Below, piece by piece: positions 27,110 to 35,697 of a DNA stretch of 35,807 bases; position 1 is the stretch's first letter, and every line of letters starts with the position of its first letter. The DNA comes from Rhodanobacteraceae bacterium. Its GTDB lineage: Bacteria > Pseudomonadota > Gammaproteobacteria > Xanthomonadales > Rhodanobacteraceae. The translations under genes and the position numbers were made by a program. The notes under the pieces were generated by a model that was not told the origin of the DNA, ran no database searches, and worked only from the letters and a program-made list of their open reading frames with translations. Location: positions 1 to 35,807 of the forward strand of contig JAEUPP010000050.1 in the NCBI GenBank assembly GCA_016790075.1, read 5' to 3'.

Positions 27110-30100
27110 GTGTTCGAGCCGATTGCCATCGTCGGGCGCGCCTGCGTATTGCCTGGGGCCTTGAGTCCGGCGGCGCTATGGGACGCAGTGGTCAAGGGAC
27201 GCGATCTGGTTTCGCGCGTGCCTGCAGATCGCTGGCGTCTCGCGCCCGAGCTGGCGCTGTGCGCACCCGACGCGCCACAGCCGGACCGCACCTGGTCGGA
27301 TCGCGGCGGCTATGTGGAAGGCTTCGAGTCGATCTGGAATCCGCAGGGCTTCGCGGTCGCGGCTGCCGAGCTCGATGGGCTGGACCCGCTGGTGCACTGG
27401 ACGCTGCATTGCGCACGCGAAGCGCTGCGCGAGACCCGCGTGGCAGGCCGCGTGGGAGCAATCTTCGGCAACCTCGGCTTTCCGACCACGCAGATGGCCG
27501 CGTTCTGCGAGCAGGTGTGGACAGGCGAGGGGGAGGTCGACCCGCGCAACCGCTTCATGAGCGGCGGGACTGCGGCCATGCTGGAGCGTGCGCTAGCACT
27601 GCAGGCCGGCAGTTTTTGCCTGGACGCCGCCTGTGCCTCGTCGCTGTACGCGATCAAGCTCGCCTGCGATGCCCTGCACGACCGCCGCGCCGACGTGATG
27701 CTCGCCGGAGCGGTACAGCGTGCTGATGATCTATTTCTCCACATTGGCTTCTGTGCGCTCGGCGCGCTCAGCAAGTCCGGGCGTTCGCGGCCCTTTCATC
27801 GCGAGGCGGATGGATTGGTGCCGGCCGAAGGTGCAGCGTTCCTGGCGCTCAAGCGCCTGGCCGATGCACGCCGCGATGGCGACACCATTCATGGCGTGAT
27901 TCGCGGCGTCGGGCTGTCGAACGATGGGCGCGGCAAAGGTTTCCTGGCGCCGAGCGAAGAGGGGCAGCAGCGTGCAATCCGCAGCGCGTATGTGATCTCG
28001 GGTATTGACCCTGCCCAGGTTTCGCTGCTGGAGTGCCATGCCACCGGCACGCCGGTAGGCGACGCCACCGAATTGCGCAGCAGCGCGAATGTGTTCGCGC
28101 AGACGCACAACCTGCCGATAGGTTCGCTCAAGTCCAACCTCGGTCACCTCATCACCGTTGCAGGCGCTGCGGGCCTGATCAAGCTGCTCGAAGCGATGCG
28201 CGCCGGGGTACGTCCACCGACCTTGCATTGCGCCGATCCCAATCCGGCCCTGCAGCAGACGCCATTTCGCCTGTTGCGCGAAGCTGAGCCCTGGGCCTGC
28301 GACGGCGCGCGCATCGCGGCCATCTCCGCCTTCGGTTTCGGCGGCAACAATGCGCATCTGATCGTTTCGCAAGACGAAGAACGCATCAGTGGCGAGCGCG
28401 CTGCTGCCAGTGCGCGTCCGGTCGCGATCTGTCCGGTCGCGATCGTGGGCATAGGGTTGAAGGTCGCCGACGCGCCAGATCGCGCGGCGTTCGCGCATGC
28501 GCTATTCGATGAACGTGTGTCCGGCGAAGAGACGGGTGCAGCGCGGGAAGGCCGTATGGACTGCGTCGAACTCGACATGGACGGCCTGCGCTTTCCGCCA
28601 CGAGACCTTGAACAGGCGCTACCGCAGCAGCTGGCGCTGCTCGCGGCGGCGCGCGAGGCGCTGGCCGAGACGCTGCCGCTGCCACGCGAGCGCAGCGCGG
28701 CGCTGATCGGCCTGGAGCCCGACCCGGAAGTCGCGCGCCACGGCGCGCGCTGGCGGCTCACCAACGGCCGCAACGACGCTTGGGCCGCGCGCGCGCGCGC
28801 CGCACTGGTGCCGCCGCTCGAGGCCGCCGCCGTGTTGGGTTCCATGCCCAATATTCCGGCCAACCGTCTGAGTTCGCAGTTCGACCTCGCCGGCCCGTCG
28901 TTCACGCTGCAGGCGGGTGCCGCATCCGGATCCCAGGCGCTGCGCATCGCCGCGCGGGGGTTGGCGTGCGGCGAGCTGGATGCCGCGATCGTCGGGGCGG
29001 TCGATTTCGGCTGCGAAGCGGTACAGCGTGCGGCGAGCGACGAAGTACCCGGCGACGCGGCCGTCGCCTTGGTGCTGAAGCGGCTGGAGGATGCGGAACG
29101 CGACGGCGACCGGGTGTATGCGTTGCTGGACGACACGGCTGCTGCCGAGCCGTCGCGACTGCAGTCGCGGCTGCGGCAGCGCTTCGGTTATGCGCAGGCA
29201 ACTTTTGAATTAGTGGAAACTGCTGCGGCGGCGCTGGCTCTGCATCAGCGGCGCAACATCGACGGCAAGCCGTGGCTCAGTGCCATGCCGCGCCGCGCGG
29301 CGAATCTCCGCGAAGCCTCAGCACATCCGCGCCGCGCCGAACAGGCGGTGGCGCGATTGCACGGTTTCGCCGGGGTGGACAAGAGTTCGGTGATCACCGC
29401 ATTGAAGCAGGATCGCCGCGGTCTGGACGGCCCTGCACGCTGCGTGCTCGTTGCAACCGAAGCGTCGCTGCCGACGGTGCGGGCGCGGGCGATCGCCCAT
29501 CTGGAAACCGGCGCGCCCGCAGGCCGCGGCGTGTTCTTCCGCGCCCAGCCAATAGCCGGCCAGATCGGGTTCGCGTTTGCCGGTGCCGGTGCTTCGTACC
29601 GCGGCATGGGGCGCGAACTGCTGCTGCATCTGCCGCAACTGCACGAGTCCCTGCGCAGTCGCAGTCAGCGCCTTGCGACCGCATTAGCTTGGTCGTTTGC
29701 TGCGGATGACGCGACGCCCAGCGTGTTTGAGCAGTTGTGCGGTTCCTCGGCTCTGTCGCAATTGCATCTGGCGCTAAGCGAGGATCTTCTCGGCCTTAAG
29801 GCCGACGCCTGGCTGGGCTACTCCTCAGGTGAAACAAACGCACTGATTGCCGCGGGCGTCTGGAACGACCCCGATGCACTGATGGCGGATATGGAGTCGT
29901 CCGGCTTGCTCGAACGCGAGCTGGCTGGCCGCTTCGATCTTCTGGCGCGCAGCTGGGGCGAACCTGCGACCTGGGAATGCTGGACTGTCGCCGCGCCGCT
30001 GGATGAGGTGCGCCGCGCGTTGACTGGCCTGGATCGCGCGCACATCGCGATCATCAACGACGATGCGAGCTGCCTTGTCGCGGGTGCTGCGGCCCAGTGC

Positions 30101-33100
30101 ACCCGTGTGGTCGAACGGCTGGGTGCGGCGCGCTGCCTGCAACTGGACTATTCGCCCGTCGTGCATGTGCCGGAGCTGCACGGCGTGGAGCAAGCATGGC
30201 TGGCCGTACATCGCCGTGCGACCGCGGCGCCGCGGCATGGGCGTATCTACAGCACGGCCAGCGGACGGCCTTATACACCGGACAGCGAGGCCTGCGCACA
30301 GGCGATTCTGGCGCAGGCGGTCGACACCATCGACATCCGTGCGCTGGTCGAAAACGCCTGGAACGACGGTGTACGCGTATTCGTCGAACACGGGCCCGGA
30401 GGCACCTTCGGCCGCGCGATCCGTCATGTGCTCGGCGCGCGTGAGGCGCTGGTGGTCAGCCTCGACCGGCACGGCGACGGTATCGAGACCGTGCTCGGCG
30501 CGACTGCGGCGCTGCTCGCCGCCGGTGTGGCGGTGGATCATGCCGCGCTGGAAACCGCGCTGGCACCTGTGCCACACCTCGCACCGAAACGGCCGCGCCG
30601 CTTCGACGCCCACCCTCAGCCCGTGCGCCTTCCTCCACGCGCCGAAGCGATGCAGACGATGGCGCCTGCGCCGCGGCTGCCGCCAATTCTCGAATACACG
30701 ATGCACGAGCCTGCGGTCGTGGCATTGCCTGTTGCGACATTGCCTGTTGCCACTCTTGCACCTGGTAGACCGCAGCCTGTGCGTGCGGCGCATCCTGCGC
30801 TGGCAGGCATCCGGGCGGAACTCACGCGGCTGGCCGCGGCGCAACAGGCGTATACCGAGGCGCAGACCAGCGCGCACGCGCAGTTCCTCACCTTGCAGGC
30901 CAAAGCGAGCGAAGCCCTGTTGTGCGCCGCGCGACAGGGCGTGAGTTCGCATCTGCTGCCATTCGCCCCGTTGACGCGAGCGCTGCAGTCCAGCGACTCC
31001 GCCGCCGTGTTCGCCGGACCGACACAGCAGGCTGTGCGCTTCACGCGCGATGAGCTTATGGTCCATGCCGACGGCAACATCTCGCAGATTTTCGGCGCGG
31101 CGTTTACGGCGCAGGACGGCTTCGCGCGTCAGGTACGCATGCCGCGTCCGCCGCTGTTGCTGGCTGATCGGGTAACCGCGCTCCGGGCCGAACCGATGAG
31201 CATGGGCAAGGGCTCCATCACCACGCAGACCGATGTTGGTGCCGAGTCCTGGTATCTGCATCAGGGCCGCATGCCCGGTGGTGTGATTGTGGAAGCAGGG
31301 CAGGCCGACCTGATGCTGATCTCCTACCTCGGCGTCGATGCCCTCAATCGCGGCGAGCGCGTCTACCGTCTGCTCGGCTGTGAGCTCACCTACCACGGTG
31401 AACTGCCGCGTACCGGTGAAACGATCACCTTCGCCATCCATCTGGACGGACATGCGGCACAGGGCGACGTGCGCCTCATGTTCTTCCACTACGACTGCAT
31501 GAACGGCGACCGCAAGCAACTGACGGTCAGAAATGGCCAGGCCGGATTCTTCACCGATGCCGAACTCGCCGCTTCGGCGGGCTGCCTGTGGACGCCTGAA
31601 GGTCAGGAAGTCGTCGCCCACCCACGCCTGGACCCGCCGCGCGCGGTGAGCACACGCAGTTGCTTCGATCGCGCCGCGCTGGAGGCCTTCGCCAACGGCG
31701 ACACCCACGCCTGTTTCGGCGCCGGTTTCGAGCTCGCCCGCACGCATACGCGCAGTCCACGTATCCAGTCCGGTAACATGCTGCTGCTCGACCGTGTGAG
31801 CGCGTGCGAGCCGCGTGGCGGTCCCTGGGGACGCGGCTATCTCCGCGCCGAGCTCGACATCGATCCGTCGCGCTGGTTCTTCGACGGGCATTTCAAGAAC
31901 GATCCCTGCATGCCCGGCACACTGATGCTGGAAGGGTGCCTGCAGGCGCTGGCGTTCCATCTCGCGGCCTGCGGCTACACGCTGGAGCACGACGGCGCAC
32001 GTTTCGAGCCCGTACCGGAACTTGCCTACAAACTGCAGTGCCGCGGCCAGGTTATCCCGAGCTCGATGCTGCTGGTGACCGAAGTGTTCGTTGAGGAAAT
32101 CGTTGCCGGACCGGTGCCGACGATCTGGGCCGACCTGCTGTGCACAGTGGATGGACTGAAGGCATTTCACGCACGCCGTCTTGCACTGCGTCTGCAGCCG
32201 GATTTTCCTGCGGCAGACAGCGAAGGCCTGCTTGCCTCGGCGCTAGGCCGCCCGTCGCGTGCGTTCGGTACTCGCTACCAGCGTTTCGACGGCGCGTTGC
32301 GCGCGCCACGCCTGCCGGCACCGCCCTACCTGTGCATGAGTCGCATCGTGCGCACCGACGGTACGCCCGGAGAGATGCGCGCCGGCGTGTGCGTCGAGGC
32401 CGAATACGATGTGCCGCGCGATGCCTGGTATCTCGACGTCGCCGGTGCCGCGCCGTTCGCAATACTGCAGGAGGCCGCACTGCAACCCTGCGGCTGGTTG
32501 TCGAGCTGGGCCGGCTGCGCTCTCGCCAGCGAAGAGGAGCTGCGCTTCCGCAACCTGGACGGTCGCGGTACACAGCATTCCGAATTGCGCGGCGGCGAAA
32601 CGCTCACTACGCAAGCCGTACTCACTTCGGTTTCCGCATCAGGCGGCATGATCATCGTCGCGTTCGACGTGCGCTGCAGGGTAGGCACGCGCGAGGTCTA
32701 TACGCTGAAGACCGTGTTCGGATTCTTTCCGCGCACCGCACTGGCGGCACAGGCCGGCCTGCCGCGCAGCGAGTTCCACCAGGCGCTGCTGCAGCGCGAG
32801 CCGAACACACGGCGCGAACTCGACGAAAACTCCCTGCTGCGCATGATCGACCGCATCGACGGCGTCTGGCCTGACGCGATTCGCGCACGAAAGCGGGTCG
32901 ATGCCGGCGAATGGTTCTTCAAGGCGCATTTCTTCCAGGATCCCGTACAACCCGGTTCGCTCGGTGTACAGGCCATGCTGCAGACGCTGCAGCAGTGGCT
33001 GTGCACGGCAAACCACGCAAGCTCAGGCGCGGTGGCGCCGCTGCTCGGACGCGAGCACCTGTGGAAATACCGCGGACAGGTGCTGCCGCACCACAGCGAA

Positions 33101-33238
33101 GTGGTGATCACTCTGCAGGTGACGGAATCCGGCCCTGACTACGCCATCGCCGATGCGAGCCTGTGGGCTGACGGCGAACGGATCTACGAGGCGAGCGGGA
33201 TTGCTCTTCGCCTTCGCCATGGGCAACAAGAAGGATAA
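27110..33238 (+). CDS. pfaC: PfaC with fused PfaB-type AT: KS-CLF-AT-DH-DH
   Basis: This 2042-residue protein starts at GTG 27110, 4 nt after the pfaA stop. Domains in order: ketosynthase (1-430), with Cys175 in DAACASS, His310 in ECHATGT and His346 in NLGHLITVAG; a KS-like chain length factor (about 440-690), where the Cys position is Ala604 in QAGAASGS; an acyltransferase (about 815-1130), with GYSSGE Ser905, His1019 in PVVHVPEL, and FAGAGAS in place of FPGQGSQ; a linker; then two FabA-like dehydratases, each a pair of hot-dog folds (about 1300-1690 and 1740-2040). His1384, His1594 (FFDGHFKNDPCMPG) and His1940 (FFKAHFFQDPVQPG) are visible; the third hot dog has Asp1776 at the His position. 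In marine bacteria this AT is the separate PfaB. No acylglycerolphosphate acyltransferase domain follows the last DH. Confidence 0.95.
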   Translation: MFEPIAIVGRACVLPGALSPAALWDAVVKGRDLVSRVPADRWRLAPELALCAPDAPQPDRTWSDRGGYVEGFESIWNPQGFAVAAAELDGLDPLVHWTLHCAREALRETRVAGRVGAIFGNLGFPTTQMAAFCEQVWTGEGEVDPRNRFMSGGTAAMLERALALQAGSFCLDAACASSLYAIKLACDALHDRRADVMLAGAVQRADDLFLHIGFCALGALSKSGRSRPFHREADGLVPAEGAAFLALKRLADARRDGDTIHGVIRGVGLSNDGRGKGFLAPSEEGQQRAIRSAYVISGIDPAQVSLLECHATGTPVGDATELRSSANVFAQTHNLPIGSLKSNLGHLITVAGAAGLIKLLEAMRAGVRPPTLHCADPNPALQQTPFRLLREAEPWACDGARIAAISAFGFGGNNAHLIVSQDEERISGERAAASARPVAICPVAIVGIGLKVADAPDRAAFAHALFDERVSGEETGAAREGRMDCVELDMDGLRFPPRDLEQALPQQLALLAAAREALAETLPLPRERSAALIGLEPDPEVARHGARWRLTNGRNDAWAARARAALVPPLEAAAVLGSMPNIPANRLSSQFDLAGPSFTLQAGAASGSQALRIAARGLACGELDAAIVGAVDFGCEAVQRAASDEVPGDAAVALVLKRLEDAERDGDRVYALLDDTAAAEPSRLQSRLRQRFGYAQATFELVETAAAALALHQRRNIDGKPWLSAMPRRAANLREASAHPRRAEQAVARLHGFAGVDKSSVITALKQDRRGLDGPARCVLVATEASLPTVRARAIAHLETGAPAGRGVFFRAQPIAGQIGFAFAGAGASYRGMGRELLLHLPQLHESLRSRSQRLATALAWSFAADDATPSVFEQLCGSSALSQLHLALSEDLLGLKADAWLGYSSGETNALIAAGVWNDPDALMADMESSGLLERELAGRFDLLARSWGEPATWECWTVAAPLDEVRRALTGLDRAHIAIINDDASCLVAGAAAQCTRVVERLGAARCLQLDYSPVVHVPELHGVEQAWLAVHRRATAAPRHGRIYSTASGRPYTPDSEACAQAILAQAVDTIDIRALVENAWNDGVRVFVEHGPGGTFGRAIRHVLGAREALVVSLDRHGDGIETVLGATAALLAAGVAVDHAALETALAPVPHLAPKRPRRFDAHPQPVRLPPRAEAMQTMAPAPRLPPILEYTMHEPAVVALPVATLPVATLAPGRPQPVRAAHPALAGIRAELTRLAAAQQAYTEAQTSAHAQFLTLQAKASEALLCAARQGVSSHLLPFAPLTRALQSSDSAAVFAGPTQQAVRFTRDELMVHADGNISQIFGAAFTAQDGFARQVRMPRPPLLLADRVTALRAEPMSMGKGSITTQTDVGAESWYLHQGRMPGGVIVEAGQADLMLISYLGVDALNRGERVYRLLGCELTYHGELPRTGETITFAIHLDGHAAQGDVRLMFFHYDCMNGDRKQLTVRNGQAGFFTDAELAASAGCLWTPEGQEVVAHPRLDPPRAVSTRSCFDRAALEAFANGDTHACFGAGFELARTHTRSPRIQSGNMLLLDRVSACEPRGGPWGRGYLRAELDIDPSRWFFDGHFKNDPCMPGTLMLEGCLQALAFHLAACGYTLEHDGARFEPVPELAYKLQCRGQVIPSSMLLVTEVFVEEIVAGPVPTIWADLLCTVDGLKAFHARRLALRLQPDFPAADSEGLLASALGRPSRAFGTRYQRFDGALRAPRLPAPPYLCMSRIVRTDGTPGEMRAGVCVEAEYDVPRDAWYLDVAGAAPFAILQEAALQPCGWLSSWAGCALASEEELRFRNLDGRGTQHSELRGGETLTTQAVLTSVSASGGMIIVAFDVRCRVGTREVYTLKTVFGFFPRTALAAQAGLPRSEFHQALLQREPNTRRELDENSLLRMIDRIDGVWPDAIRARKRVDAGEWFFKAHFFQDPVQPGSLGVQAMLQTLQQWLCTANHASSGAVAPLLGREHLWKYRGQVLPHHSEVVITLQVTESGPDYAIADASLWADGERIYEASGIALRLRHGQQEG

Positions 33239-33243
33239 GCTAT

Positions 33244-33325
33244 TGTCCTGTCACGAAAATACGTCGGAGAAATTCCGGGGTGAAAGACCGCGGAATTGTT
33301 CGATGGTTATTGGCGGGACAGGACA
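33244..33325. repeat. Nested inverted-repeat element (REP- or MITE-like)
   Basis: An 82-bp stretch directly after pfaC begins TGTCCTGTC and ends GACAGGACA (9-bp perfect terminal inverted repeats). Inside it a second pair, AATTCCG (33271-33277) and CGGAATT (33291-33297), forms an inner hairpin. Flanks read CTAT and CTAG. It could be a small non-autonomous mobile element, an insertion sequence remnant, or the structured 3' end of the pfa transcript. There is no transposase gene in it. Confidence 0.5.
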
Positions 33326-33776
33326 CTAGCTCGGGCAGCATCGCTGCACCGGTCGCCCCCTGCCGGGCGTTGCAGCCTGGTATGCAACTGAGCCTCGGGC
33401 AACCTCGCGCCGTCGCCTGCTCTTCAGCGTGAAGTACGCGCTTGCGCGTGTTCCAGGCTGAGCTGGAGATGCAATGCGCGACACGGGTTGCACACTGCAT
33501 CGCGCGAGCTGCCGGGGAGGTCGTTCCCGGTGGGAACGGTTGTTGCTTCAGAGCGGGCTTGACAGGGGGCAGGAGCGTTCAAGGTCGCCGCGGTGTCCCG
33601 GCTGTGTCTTATCGTGTACGGGTAAAGCACTAAACTGGCCGGGTATTCAGGGAGCGCCTGGCGAGAGCGATTCTTCGGCGCCCTTGGCAGATCGCTCAGG
33701 AATCACTTGTTGCCGTCAACAAAACAAACATCCGGCGCAGCAATTGATGCATGCAAACTCAGCACGGAAACACCAT
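33326..33776. other. Intergenic region before the DUF11-like gene
   Basis: No gene is supported in these 451 bp. They contain a short perfect hairpin (CGTTCCC-GGT-GGGAACG, 33522-33538) and a TTGACA at 33559-33564 without a matching -10. A TAAACT at 33631-33636 could be a weak -10. The region is less GC-rich toward 33720, as expected for a promoter zone of the gene at 33777. Confidence 0.35.
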
Positions 33777-35198
33777 ATGCGCATCGGTATTCTCGGCTTT
33801 CTGGGTTTTTTTTGTTTTTTCGCTGTTGCCGTACAAGCCGCGCCGTTGAGGGTCGGGGTCAGCAGCACCGACCTCGCTACGGGAACGTTCGGTGACAACA
33901 ACGGTGGCGGCCAATTTCAGGTTCAATTATATAATTTTTCAGGTGTCACTGCGGTGCAGCCGCTGACCATGAAGTTGAACATGCCTGCGGGCTTTGAATT
34001 GCGAAACTTCGTGTCTGTCACTGGTAGCTGGAACTGCACTGGTGGCAGCACGGCCAATCCCGAGCTCACGTGTATCAATAGTCAGAACATCGCCAACGGC
34101 AGCTCCGCTGCGGTGCGCATTTTTCTGAACATTGCGAGCAATGCCCCGGCTGGCCCTGGCAGCACTACGGTAACCGCCGAAAGCACGCAGTTCCCCCTGC
34201 CAGCGCCCCCGGGCTGTGTGACCACGGCATCTGGCAATGCGGTGGACTCGCAGTGTGTAACGCGGACTTTTCAGGTCGTGCAGTCCGCGTTGACCGTGGT
34301 CGATATCACAGCGGTGGACGCGCCCCTTACCACGGGCACGCAGGAGCAGGTTCTGTTGCGCATCAACAATACCGGCTACAGCGGTCTGAACCGGCCCTGG
34401 CATCTCGATATCTACTGGCCCACCGGCTTGAGTTTTGTGCAACTGGATTCGACCTTGCCCTCATGGAGCTGCAGTGCTGCGGGCACCAATCCCACGATCT
34501 GTACCAGCAACTCCACGATTATTGGAACGGTCGCAACGACCTTCCGTGTGCAGGTAGCCGCCAATATCGCAGTGCCCGGGCCGGTGAGAATCGTGGCGTC
34601 GACCGGCAACAACAATTCGCAACCGGCGCCGGCCGACTGTCTGACCAATCTGATGCAGCAGGGGTGTGGGTTCGGCGATCTGGCAACCTCTGTCCCGCTG
34701 GTGACCAATTTGGCGATCACTTCAATGGTGATCACGCCCGCAATTTTTCCTATTGGCAACAATGCGGGTCAGGTGCGGGTGAACTACGAGAATCTGGGCA
34801 ACGGGGGCGCCAGCAATTTCAACCTACGCTTCGATTTGCCGCCTGGATTCAGCTATGCCTCAACCGCCGCAGCCAGCACCTCCGCTAGCTGCAGCAGGAG
34901 TGGCAGCGTGGTCAACGGCGAGCTGGTGCATTGCGTGATGGGAACTGTGGGCCCTGCGCCGGCCAGCGGCAACCTCACGGTGACGGTAAGCATTTCACCA
35001 TCCCAAATGGTTCGGGGCGGCCCTACTCCCGAAGTTCTGGCGTCGATAGACAGTGTGTCGGGAACGCAGTCGCTGAACGTTCTGCTGAGTTGCGCCAACA
35101 ACCCGGCACAGCCGTTCTGTGGGCTGGTCGCGGTGCCCTTGATCGGAGAGTGCATGGACTACGCCGAGGACATCTTTTGCTACGACCACGAGCTTTGA
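33777..35198 (+). CDS. Secreted DUF11-like protein
   Basis: This 473-residue protein has a signal peptide, MRIGILGFLGFFCFFAVAV, with likely cleavage after QAA. The ATG at 33777 has GGAAA 6 nt upstream; in-frame starts at 33747 or earlier lack a ribosome site and would bury the signal peptide. The mature protein is three similar beta-rich DUF11-like segments of about 130-150 residues, with Cys pairs typical of exported DUF11 proteins (SWNCTGG, ELTCINS, SWSCSAAG, SASCSRSG). It ends EDIFCYDHEL, without a hydrophobic anchor, so it is likely released or held by other means. A transposase remnant begins within a few bases of the stop, so the last residues may have been altered. Function unknown; surface or extracellular. 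Confidence 0.85.
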   Translation: MRIGILGFLGFFCFFAVAVQAAPLRVGVSSTDLATGTFGDNNGGGQFQVQLYNFSGVTAVQPLTMKLNMPAGFELRNFVSVTGSWNCTGGSTANPELTCINSQNIANGSSAAVRIFLNIASNAPAGPGSTTVTAESTQFPLPAPPGCVTTASGNAVDSQCVTRTFQVVQSALTVVDITAVDAPLTTGTQEQVLLRINNTGYSGLNRPWHLDIYWPTGLSFVQLDSTLPSWSCSAAGTNPTICTSNSTIIGTVATTFRVQVAANIAVPGPVRIVASTGNNNSQPAPADCLTNLMQQGCGFGDLATSVPLVTNLAITSMVITPAIFPIGNNAGQVRVNYENLGNGGASNFNLRFDLPPGFSYASTAAASTSASCSRSGSVVNGELVHCVMGTVGPAPASGNLTVTVSISPSQMVRGGPTPEVLASIDSVSGTQSLNVLLSCANNPAQPFCGLVAVPLIGECMDYAEDIFCYDHEL

Positions 35199-35200
35199 TC

Positions 35201-35393
35201 TGGGATGGACGCGCAAAAGCAACCGGAATCGCGCATCGGTTTTGCGGCTGGGACGGGCAACTGGTGGGCTGGCATTTTCCGGGATAGCGCGAGCCGGGCT
35301 ATTCGCGCCAAGCCGGCTGTCCACGGGCAACCGCGTGTTGAGTCCGCTATTGCGCGAACCGAAACAAAAAAGCGCCCCCGCAGGAGCGCTTTT
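35201..35393 (+). repeat. Transposase 3'-end remnant with flank, copy 1
   Basis: Bases 35201-35287 encode WDGRAKATGI and then GWDGQLVGWHFPG plus TAG, matching without indels the last 28 codons of the transposase fragment ending at 35697. The shared flank continues with GCTGTCCACGGG (35316-35327) and a terminator-like hairpin at 35366-35393. Only this tail is present, with no upstream transposase sequence. Confidence 0.7.
35366..35393. terminator. Bidirectional rho-independent terminator
   Basis: AAAAGCGC (35368-35375) pairs with GCGCTTTT (35386-35393) across a short C/G-rich loop, with an A-run before and a T-run after. It can end transcription from both directions. It is the first clear intrinsic terminator after the gene at 33777. 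Confidence 0.8.
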
Positions 35394-35478
35394 GGTGATT
35401 CACCCATCATTATCCGAGGGCAGACGCACGAATCCAGGTGGAAACGGCACTGAAAAGGCTACTTCAGGCTAGTGGACG

Positions 35479-35697
35479 GTGGTGGGTTTCGTGTGGATGG
35501 GACACATCGTGAGTGCGGACGATCTGCACCAGAAACTGGCCGAGTTCCGTTACTGGTATAACCACACTCGGCCGCACCAGCACTTGTGCGGACGAACGCC
35601 TGCAGAAGTTTGGACGGGACGCAAGAAAGCGACCGGAACGCCGTACTACTTCAGCGGCTGGGATGGGCAACTGGCGGGCTGGTATTTTCCCGGCTAG
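35479..35697 (+). pseudogene. Transposase C-terminal fragment (rve/IS3-type)
   Basis: The 72 codons contain FRYWYNHTRPHQHLCGRTPAEVW, the C-terminal end of the DDE integrase-core domain of IS3-like transposases, including the YN-xRPHQ-L-GRTPAE signature. The family's usual WDG-L-G ending follows (GWDGQLAGWYFPG). The N-terminal part, with the DDE catalytic residues and the upstream helix-turn-helix, is missing, so this is a non-functional remnant. The apparent GTG at 35479 is only the first start-like codon in the open frame. A diverged copy of its last 28 codons lies 410 bp upstream. Confidence 0.85.

Noticed and set aside
29825-32170. 781-codon minus-strand open frame inside pfaC
   Set aside because: It is antisense to the AT and DH domains, which carry intact catalytic motifs. 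The translation is Arg/His-rich and low in structure, typical of a shadow frame.
33050-33238. AGPAT acyltransferase domain at the end of PfaC
   Set aside because: The protein stops about 100 residues after the last hot-dog His (1940), leaving no room for such a domain.
33240-33500. Minus-strand 86-codon open frame after pfaC
   Set aside because: It crosses the inverted-repeat element and has no ribosome site or recognisable domain.
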